DNA of 7,947 nucleotides from Nanobdellota archaeon. GTDB lineage: Archaea; Nanobdellota; Nanobdellia; Pacearchaeales; GW2011-AR1. Below, piece after piece: positions 3,625-7,947 of the stretch. The number at the start of each line of letters is the position of its first letter. Position 1 is the first letter of the stretch. The stretch covers positions 1 through 7,947 of the forward strand of contig JAHJRM010000051.1 in assembly GCA_018830905.1 (NCBI GenBank), in the 5' to 3' direction. The position numbers and the translations under genes were made by a program. The notes under the pieces were generated by a model. It was given only the letters and a program-made list of their open reading frames with translations. It searched no databases and was not told where the DNA came from.

Positions 3625-5010
3625 CTAATCAAAATCCTCTTCGGTTCTCTTGCTTCTTTGCTCGGCCACGAAGAACGCTCTGTTGGATTCTGCTTCGTGT
3701 ATCTCTCCATCTTTCTCATACATTGCTGTTGCCGAAGGAAGAGCGAATCTTCCAAGAACTCCGACTTTAGAATAGATTACATATGATAAGACTCTCATTT
3801 CCCCTCCCTCAAGTTTTTCAAAACTCCACTCGATTCTCTTATTCTTCTTGTCAATCTTTACTGGTTGTTCCCCTCCGAAACGCTCATATACATCAACAAG
3901 AGGTGGAAGTCTGTCAGAGACATTTACTCTTTCAATATATTTTCTAGCGCTAACAAAAACAGATACTTTCAAGGCAAACTCTCCGCCCTTAGCGTGGACA
4001 AAATTTATTTTTTTCTTAAGGATTAAATTTGTTCTGGAGTACCTTTTTGTTAAAAAGAATATTGCTAATATGAATATGATTACTATTAAAGGAAATATCC
4101 AGTTTGTTCTCACAATAATTTGTTTTGTTTGTCCTGGCTTTATTTCGCTTATCCAAGTATAATAGACTGTTGCCCCCTCTCTTTCAACAATGTCCGGCTC
4201 TGGTTCGAAGCTCGTGAACAGTCTAGGAATTATGTTTTTCTTAACAACTGTTTCGGTTCTTTGTATCACGTTTCCGTCGTTTGTCTTTTCAATTATCTTA
4301 GAATTTATCAAGAATCCGAACTCGCTGTCAATGGTTGTGACAATGTCTTTCTCAATGAATTTTATTATCCCTTCAATTATCCCGCTTGCATCTCCAGTTG
4401 TGACTTCTGCAGTTAGAGTATAGAATCCTGCCATTAATCCACGAAAATCATCTTGATTTAAAGCCACATTAAAAGTCTCCGTCTCTTGGAATCCTAGAGA
4501 AAGCTCTTCTTCGAAAGTGAAGAATTGCGAGTCGAATTTAACTGCAAGATTTTCAAACTTGAAGTTTTCGTTATTCTTTATAGAGATGTCAACAGAATTT
4601 GATTCAGGGTCTATTTCTGAAGAGAATATTGTGAGTGCGTCTCCAATCTCAGCGATTTTGAAAGTTATTGTTCTCTGTTCTTGTGTTCCGTCGTTTCCTT
4701 TGATGTAGTATGTTATTGTGTAACTTCCCCTTTTGCTTATGTCTCCAAGAGGTGTTAATTCAAGATTCACGTTTTTCGTTTCTCCTTCGGCTATGAAGAC
4801 GGTTTCTGGAGACATCTTGAAGCTCACGACGTTGTAGAACTCGAAGTTTCCAGATTGCCCGTTGTTGGTTATGTCTAAATCGAATATTACTGGCTCGTTT
4901 GTATCAATCACTAGAACCTCATCAGAACTTAATTTTTGAATATTAATATTTACTGCAGAAACTAGTGATAGGGAGAGTAGCAATAAAACAAAGAATATTA
5001 TTTTTCTCAT
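3625..5010 (-). CDS. Large exported, membrane-anchored protein with beta-sandwich domains
   Basis: 461 residues. A signal peptide spans residues 1-19 (MRKIIFFVLLLLSLSLVSAV). The exported part (about 20-303) has repeated beta-sandwich features of the CARDB/NEW3 kind: ITNNGQSGNFEFYNV with FIAEGETKNVNLELTP at 45-90, then IKNNENFKFENLAVKF with FQETETFNVALNQDDFRG at 143-191. One transmembrane helix follows (304-320), then a basic stop-transfer stretch (KRYSRTNLILKKK). The C-terminal part (335-450) resembles a DUF11-type domain: VNVSDRLPPLVDVYERFGG, IEWSFEKLEGGEMRVLSYVI, then an acidic tail. The predicted topology would put this last domain in the cytoplasm, which is odd for that fold. A cell-envelope role is inferred only from the architecture. 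Its promoter is the 5034-5049 repeat. Confidence 0.8.
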   Translation of the reverse strand: MRKIIFFVLLLLSLSLVSAVNINIQKLSSDEVLVIDTNEPVIFDLDITNNGQSGNFEFYNVVSFKMSPETVFIAEGETKNVNLELTPLGDISKRGSYTITYYIKGNDGTQEQRTITFKIAEIGDALTIFSSEIDPESNSVDISIKNNENFKFENLAVKFDSQFFTFEEELSLGFQETETFNVALNQDDFRGLMAGFYTLTAEVTTGDASGIIEGIIKFIEKDIVTTIDSEFGFLINSKIIEKTNDGNVIQRTETVVKKNIIPRLFTSFEPEPDIVEREGATVYYTWISEIKPGQTKQIIVRTNWIFPLIVIIFILAIFFLTKRYSRTNLILKKKINFVHAKGGEFALKVSVFVSARKYIERVNVSDRLPPLVDVYERFGGEQPVKIDKKNKRIEWSFEKLEGGEMRVLSYVIYSKVGVLGRFALPSATAMYEKDGEIHEAESNRAFFVAEQRSKRTEEDFD

Positions 5011-5030
5011 CTCAAAGACAGAAATAATTT

Positions 5031-5049
5031 CTATTTAAGGATTTCGGTA
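5031..5049 (-). promoter_or_regulatory. BRE/TATA promoter of the secreted-protein gene, lying in a 16-bp direct repeat
   Basis: The minus strand reads TACCGAAATCCTTAAATAG. The TTAAATA is centred 25 bases before the ATG at 5010. Sixteen of these bases (5034-5049) recur exactly at 5642-5657 in the same orientation. Confidence 0.55.
5034..5049 (+). repeat. 16-bp direct repeat, left copy
   Basis: TTTAAGGATTTCGGTA, identical to 5642-5657. The two copies bracket the histidine phosphatase gene. This copy doubles as the leftward promoter of the secreted-protein gene. Confidence 0.65.
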
Positions 5050-5113
5050 GTGAGTGAAATCCATATTGAGATTGGATTCTAAATAGAGATTTGTGCAATT
5101 TATCACAACAAAT

Positions 5114-5122
5114 CTTAAAAAG
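5114..5122 (+). promoter_or_regulatory. TATA-like promoter of the histidine phosphatase gene
   Basis: CTTAAAAAG is centred 25 bases before the ATG at 5143. There is no Shine-Dalgarno upstream of the start (AACCCCTTTT precedes it). Confidence 0.5.
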
Positions 5123-5142
5123 ATTAAATTCAAACCCCTTTT

Positions 5143-5622
5143 ATGAAACATTTATTTATGGTAAGGCATGGAAGTTATGATTTTGATTACAATTTGTCCG
5201 AACGTGGAAAACAAGAAATCCAAAGAATTTCTGAAGATATGATGAGAATAATTGGAGAGGCAAGTAATGGACATTATCTTTTATCTTCAACTGCCTCGAG
5301 AGCCGAACAATCAGCAGAGATTATTGCTAGGGCATTTGGTTTAGATTCTTTTGAAAAGAGGGATAGACTTTGGACGAGGGGAGGATATGACTTCTATAAA
5401 GAAGAACTTGAGGAAATTGATAGTATGATTGCTCCTCATAGGGATGGACATGATGTTGTTACAGTTGTTGCTCATTATGAAGTTGTTGGTTCTTATTCCT
5501 CTCATGTTGTAAGGACATTATTTGGAAGAGATGAAAGAATAAGAAGACCTGAAAAAGGTGGAGGCGTTCATCTTAATTTAGAAACCCAAACACATCAGAT
5601 GCTACCTTTAGCAAGAGATTAA
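5143..5622 (+). CDS. Histidine phosphatase superfamily protein (SixA/phosphoglycerate-mutase-like)
   Basis: 159 residues, compact, like the SixA or small PhoE-type branch. The N-terminal FMVRHGSYD holds the RHG motif with R8 and the phospho-accepting H9. SSTASRAEQSAEIIARAFG supplies the second arginine (R53) of the phosphate pocket. VVAHYEVVG carries the second catalytic histidine (H111). The usual acid/base stretch after residue 75 (LWTRGGYDFYKEELEEID) contains candidate Glu/Asp residues. It probably removes phosphate from a small molecule or a protein; the substrate is unknown. It is the only plus-strand gene between two minus-strand genes and is enclosed by 16-bp direct repeats, suggesting it was inserted as a unit. 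The start is fixed by its TATA element. Confidence 0.88.
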   Translation: MKHLFMVRHGSYDFDYNLSERGKQEIQRISEDMMRIIGEASNGHYLLSSTASRAEQSAEIIARAFGLDSFEKRDRLWTRGGYDFYKEELEEIDSMIAPHRDGHDVVTVVAHYEVVGSYSSHVVRTLFGRDERIRRPEKGGGVHLNLETQTHQMLPLARD

Positions 5623-5641
5623 TTTTAGTTCTTTATTTTTG

Positions 5642-5657
5642 TTTAAGGATTTCGGTA
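5642..5657 (+). repeat. 16-bp direct repeat, right copy (orphan promoter)
   Basis: TTTAAGGATTTCGGTA, identical to 5034-5049. On the minus strand it reads as a BRE/TATA element, but the predicted start near 5618 has no start codon and runs antisense into the end of the phosphatase gene. It therefore looks like a left-behind copy of the promoter now serving the gene at 3625-5010. Confidence 0.6.
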
Positions 5658-5663
5658 ATCGTT

Positions 5664-5900
5664 TTACCCATATCTTTCCCATATTGGTTTTTCTGGAGGG
5701 ATAGGTTCAAGAGTTAACCTTAATCTAACAGAGTCTCCAGGTGTGTATCCTGCTTTCCTTATTATCCTATCTGCCTCTTCTCCAGCAATTATAATGCTAT
5801 GTCTGATTCTTCCGTTAAAAAGACTATAATCTCCGACAAAATTTGAAAGCACTTCCATCTCCGCTGTGACTTTAACTTCATTATCCAAAGTTCTCCTCAT
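5664..5900 (-). CDS. Small hypothetical protein, possibly a beta-barrel or AbrB-like fold
   Basis: 78 residues, family not recognised. The first half has an alternating strand pattern (EVKVTAEMEVL), then NGRIRHSIIIAG, a short helix (EEADRIIRKAG) and YTPGDSVRLRLTLEPIPPEK. The helix followed by Gly-x-x-x-Gly-Asp and a valine/leucine strand recalls swapped-hairpin AbrB or small beta-barrel proteins, but the match is loose and one repeat only. There is no signal peptide, membrane span or cysteine. ATG at 5900 is placed 25 bases after the centre of ACTTATAATC (5921-5930), so the start is likely right. It probably shares direction, though not a tight operon, with the 5963-6466 gene upstream. Confidence 0.65.
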   Translation of the reverse strand: MRRTLDNEVKVTAEMEVLSNFVGDYSLFNGRIRHSIIIAGEEADRIIRKAGYTPGDSVRLRLTLEPIPPEKPIWERYG

Positions 5901-5920
5901 ATAAATATTAGAATCAAGAT

Positions 5921-5930
5921 GATTATAAGT
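5921..5930 (-). promoter_or_regulatory. TATA-like promoter of the 78-residue gene
   Basis: The minus strand reads ACTTATAATC, centred 25 bases before the ATG at 5900, lying within the 62-base gap after the upstream gene. Confidence 0.45.
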
Positions 5931-5962
5931 ATTATCAATATCTAAGGTATAGTTTATAGAAA

Positions 5963-6466
5963 TTATTTCTTCCCTTCTAAGTCAAGATAGGCTTTTGCCT
6001 GACCTAAGAATTCGTCGCAGTCTCCAGCTATCTTCGCTTCATATTCATCTATTCTTGATGGAATAACCCATTTTTCGTAAATACTTCTAAGAGTTTTATT
6101 GAATGCGCTTGTCTCGAATTTCCCGTCGTAATCTCTTACAAGTATTCCTTTCACTTTAACCTCTGCAGCCCCCTTATTTGTTTTTATCTTTGCTCCTTCG
6201 TGCTCAATTTCAACTTCTGACAATCCAAGAACTATGAATTCAACCTTTATTTCGAATCTGAAATAATCAGTCATGTCATTCTTCCCCTTCCATTCAACCC
6301 TTATTTCTTTTGAATTGCCAGATATTTTTTCGTTGTAAATGGTCTCTTTTATGATTAAACCAGTTTCCTCTTCAAGCCAATCAAAACAGAACTTGTAAAA
6401 ATCTTTAAAGGAAAATAATCCATTATACTTTATCTTGCTTGAGAAAACTGTCTCTTTTTCGGCCAT
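5963..6466 (-). CDS. Conserved-looking soluble protein of unknown function
   Basis: 167 residues, begins MAEKETVFSSKIKYNG. It has an aromatic helical segment (FSFKDFYKFCFDWLEEETG, residues 18-36), then long alternating strands (EIRVEWKGK, YFRFEIKVEFIVLG, VEIEHEG, AEVKVKGILVRDYDG), then a helical C-terminus rich in charged residues. The succession of long amphipathic strands framed by helices suggests an antiparallel sheet with a lipid- or ligand-binding groove; this is inference only. No signal peptide or transmembrane helix is seen. I recall similar proteins only as uncharacterised archaeal entries and assign no function. It is divergent from the nucleotidyltransferase gene at 6562, and its TATA element is centred 25 bases upstream. 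Confidence 0.75.
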   Translation of the reverse strand: MAEKETVFSSKIKYNGLFSFKDFYKFCFDWLEEETGLIIKETIYNEKISGNSKEIRVEWKGKNDMTDYFRFEIKVEFIVLGLSEVEIEHEGAKIKTNKGAAEVKVKGILVRDYDGKFETSAFNKTLRSIYEKWVIPSRIDEYEAKIAGDCDEFLGQAKAYLDLEGKK

Positions 6467-6486
6467 TATTTATAAATGAAAAACTG

Positions 6487-6495
6487 ATTTAAATA
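6487..6495 (-). promoter_or_regulatory. TATA-like promoter of the 167-residue gene
   Basis: The minus strand reads TATTTAAAT, centred 25 bases before the ATG at 6466. It sits back to back with the rightward promoter at 6533-6540. Confidence 0.5.
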
Positions 6496-6532
6496 TTCTT
6501 CGTATTTTGGAAACTTTTGTCCAAGGGAAGAA

Positions 6533-6540
6533 TTTTTATA
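6533..6540 (+). promoter_or_regulatory. TATA-like promoter of the nucleotidyltransferase gene; decides its start
   Basis: TTTTTATA is centred 25 bases before the ATG at 6562. A transcript from it could not include the upstream TTG at 6517, so the shorter protein is preferred. Confidence 0.5.
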
Positions 6541-6561
6541 GTTATATTTTCACTGAGGGGC

Positions 6562-7182
6562 ATGGGTAAATTAATATATCCCTATGGAGAGAATAAGAAA
6601 GAATTAATGGATTTTGCTAGGCTCTTACGAGATAGGGGAGAGAGGATTATCATGACTGGAGGTACTTTTGATGTTGAGAGGCTTACTCCGATACATATTG
6701 CTTATTTAAGAGATTGTAAGAGTTTGGGCGATGCTCTTGTTGTCAATGTCACTAATGATAGACGAGCAAGATTAAGAAAGAACGGTGAGAAGAGTTCAAT
6801 TGTTCCAAGACCTTTTTACACTGAGGAGGTTAGGGCACTTTACGTTTCTGCATTAGATTCTACTAATTGCGTTACAGTTCATCCCTATGTAGGAAATCCT
6901 GATGATCCTGAAGATATTGGCCCTACAGGAAGACTTGCTAAATTAGTTAGGCCAGATGTTCTTGTTAAAGGAATCCAGAGTAAAGATGATGGAGGATGGG
7001 GAAGTGGTGAGAAAAGAAGATTGGAAGAATTCTTGGGTTATAAACCAAAATTTAAATCAATAAGAATAGAGGATAATACAATAAGTTCTACGACAATTTT
7101 TGATTATAGAGCTGCCGTGAATAGGGGCCTCGAAGTTCAAGAAAGTAATTCGGGATTACTCCAAGCAAGAGGCGCAAACTAG
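6562..7182 (+). CDS. Cytidylyltransferase-fold nucleotidyltransferase (RfaE/HldE C-domain-like)
   Basis: 206 residues from ATG at 6562. An open frame extends to a TTG at 6517 but lies ahead of the promoter. The nucleotide-binding loop IIMTGGTFDVE is followed by RLTPIHIAYLRDCKSLGDALVVNVTND. This aligns with the GxFDxxHxGHxxYLxxAxxLGDxLVVxVNSD signature of RfaE domain II, glycerol-3-phosphate cytidylyltransferase and archaeal FAD synthetase. RPFYTEEVRALYVSAL, LVRPDVLVKG and ISSTTI match later family motifs. The first His of HxGH is Thr and the Gly is Ile (TPIH), with one extra residue before it, so catalysis may be altered. These enzymes join a nucleotide to a sugar or alcohol phosphate; the substrate is not evident. 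The 3' end overlaps the convergent CBS gene by 27 bases. Confidence 0.85.
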   Translation: MGKLIYPYGENKKELMDFARLLRDRGERIIMTGGTFDVERLTPIHIAYLRDCKSLGDALVVNVTNDRRARLRKNGEKSSIVPRPFYTEEVRALYVSALDSTNCVTVHPYVGNPDDPEDIGPTGRLAKLVRPDVLVKGIQSKDDGGWGSGEKRRLEEFLGYKPKFKSIRIEDNTISSTTIFDYRAAVNRGLEVQESNSGLLQARGAN

Positions 7183-7713
7183 GTTTCCGTTTTCTCGATA
7201 AAGTGTATCCTTTTCCCCACACTCTTCACACACACCATAATCAACTACTACCCTTTTTTCTGCTAGACTTAGCCTCTTTAGTTTTTCCTCTTCTTCACGA
7301 ATGTGAGACACTTCCCTTAAGTCTTCATAAAGTTCAGGATGAAAGTTAAGAATGTCCTTCATTGTAACCAACCCCACAAGTTCTTTCCCATCGACCACAG
7401 GTAATCTGAATAATTTGAGTTTTTTCATTTTTTTAATCGCATCCTCTAAACTATCTGAAGGTTTGATTGTGTAGATTTTTTTTGGAGAGATGTCTTTAGC
7501 CTTTATTTCAGAAAGAGCTGATTGTGATTTCTTAATTAGTGCCCAGAGAATATCTTTGTTAGAAATAAATCCTGCGATAGATTTTTTATCAACTATTACA
7601 AGGCTTCCCGTCCTCTTTCTTACCATTTTTTTTGCACATTCAAGAAGGTTTGCATCCCTTTCAATAGTGTTGACATTTCTTGTCATTACGTCGGAAACAA
7701 GTATATTTCTCAT
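7156..7713 (-). CDS. CBS-pair protein with C-terminal zinc ribbon
   Basis: 185 residues. Two CBS motifs form one Bateman module: VSDVMTRNVNTIERDANLLECAKKM to SNKDILWALI (about 6-60), and AKDISPKKIYTIKPSDSLEDAIKKM to LVTMKDIL (about 72-122). Such modules bind adenosyl ligands (AMP, ATP, SAM) and act as energy or cofactor sensors. A charged helical linker (HIREEEEKLKRLSLAEKRV, 137-155) leads to CEEC at 162-165 and CASC at 180-183, a four-cysteine zinc ribbon. From memory this CBS-plus-ribbon layout occurs in archaea with a suggested regulatory or nucleic-acid-binding role, unproven. Leaderless start at 7713 follows a TATA element at 7731-7741. The 3' end overlaps the nucleotidyltransferase gene. 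Confidence 0.88.
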   Translation of the reverse strand: MRNILVSDVMTRNVNTIERDANLLECAKKMVRKRTGSLVIVDKKSIAGFISNKDILWALIKKSQSALSEIKAKDISPKKIYTIKPSDSLEDAIKKMKKLKLFRLPVVDGKELVGLVTMKDILNFHPELYEDLREVSHIREEEEKLKRLSLAEKRVVVDYGVCEECGEKDTLYRENGNLVCASCLE

Positions 7714-7730
7714 GTTTATAGATGGTTACC

Positions 7731-7741
7731 TTATTTATAAG
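7731..7741 (-). promoter_or_regulatory. TATA promoter of the CBS/zinc-ribbon gene
   Basis: The minus strand reads CTTATAAATAA, a near-ideal archaeal TATA box, centred about 24 bases before the ATG at 7713. Confidence 0.6.
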
Positions 7742-7742
7742 T

Positions 7743-7947
7743 TTTCTGAAGTTCAAGCGATTAGCCATACGTTTCGGCAGACACTGAATAGGGGGAGCTC
7801 GCTAGCGCTCGCAATTCGTATGGGGGAAGTATCCAATTCGCAATTTCGCACGCGTTATCTATTTCAATTTCTCGCTACCACGGAATCGCTCACCCTAACA
7901 AATCACCCTCTTCTAAACTACTTGCTCGGCTTCGGCTCGCAATTAAC
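7743..7947. other. GC-rich noncoding region at the right edge
   Basis: No supported gene. About half G+C from 7781 on, compared with roughly a third in the genes. It contains copy B of the dispersed repeat, a GAGC...GCTC hairpin with an inner CGCTAGCG palindrome (7795-7809), and three copies of (C/T)TCGCAATT at 7808, 7837 and 7936. A run of CTCGGCTTCGGCTCGC lies near the edge. No known RNA gene was recognised. Confidence 0.45.
7846..7895 (+). repeat. Dispersed GC-rich repeat, copy B
   Basis: Matches the minus strand of 1799-1750 at 43 of 50 positions without gaps. It lies in the noncoding region upstream of the CBS/zinc-ribbon gene, in inverted orientation to copy A. Confidence 0.7.

Noticed and set aside
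3848..4708. Four plus-strand open frames (starting at 3848, 4120, 4190 and 4517)
   Set aside because: All lie opposite the 461-residue envelope protein gene, whose signal peptide, membrane helix and promoter are coherent. The opposing frames have low-complexity composition typical of antisense shadows.
6517..6561. TTG start extending the nucleotidyltransferase by 15 residues
   Set aside because: The TATA element at 6533-6540 lies inside this extension, and an ATG follows it at exactly the spacing seen for the other genes.
7743..7947. CRISPR-like array from repeated TCGCAATT words
   Set aside because: Units are nine bases with irregular spacing (29 and 99), far from a CRISPR repeat-spacer pattern, and no cas genes are nearby.

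Overview
The window looks archaeal and most likely comes from a small-genome, AT-rich lineage of the DPANN type (inference). The evidence is as follows. Twelve protein-coding starts, those at 196 and 1951 included, have an A/T-rich TATA-like element centred 24-26 bases before the start codon and no Shine-Dalgarno, which is leaderless archaeal layout. The tRNA-Tyr gene has a 92-nt intron after position 37 with a bulge-helix-bulge-like splice site. Several small proteins resemble families I know mainly from archaea. No rRNA gene, CRISPR array or complete mobile element is visible.

Layout. Bases 1-139 look like one end of an insertion sequence: an IS903/IS5-like terminal repeat and the first 22 codons of a leftward gene with the only clear Shine-Dalgarno in the window. 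Bases 196-389 hold two broken genes meeting tail to tail, a secreted protein (+) and the toxin hicA (-), each losing its 3' part at the same point; the antitoxin gene hicB (391-627) is intact. Bases 675-1598 run from a decayed 3' piece of tRNA-Tyr (34/40 identical) to the complete tRNA-Tyr gene and enclose two small winged-helix genes. This is the geometry left by integration into a tRNA 3' end. Bases 1599-2000 hold a GC-rich noncoding repeat, a 36-residue membrane protein gene and two copies of an 18-bp promoter.

From 2046 onward the genes are mostly single transcription units in alternating orientation: a nitrilase-superfamily amidohydrolase, a NYN-domain putative nuclease, a large secreted/membrane-anchored protein, a histidine phosphatase flanked by 16-bp direct repeats, a 78-residue unknown, a 167-residue unknown, a cytidylyltransferase-fold nucleotidyltransferase with an altered HxGH motif, and a CBS-pair/zinc-ribbon protein. 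The last two overlap tail to tail by 27 bases. The right end (7743-7947) is noncoding and GC-rich and carries a second, inverted copy of the repeat near 1750-1799.

I see no single multi-gene pathway. The strongest signals are genome remodelling on the left side (IS end, reciprocal gene truncation, tRNA-bounded island, orphaned antitoxin), a dispersed structured repeat, and a promoter-bearing direct repeat around the phosphatase gene.
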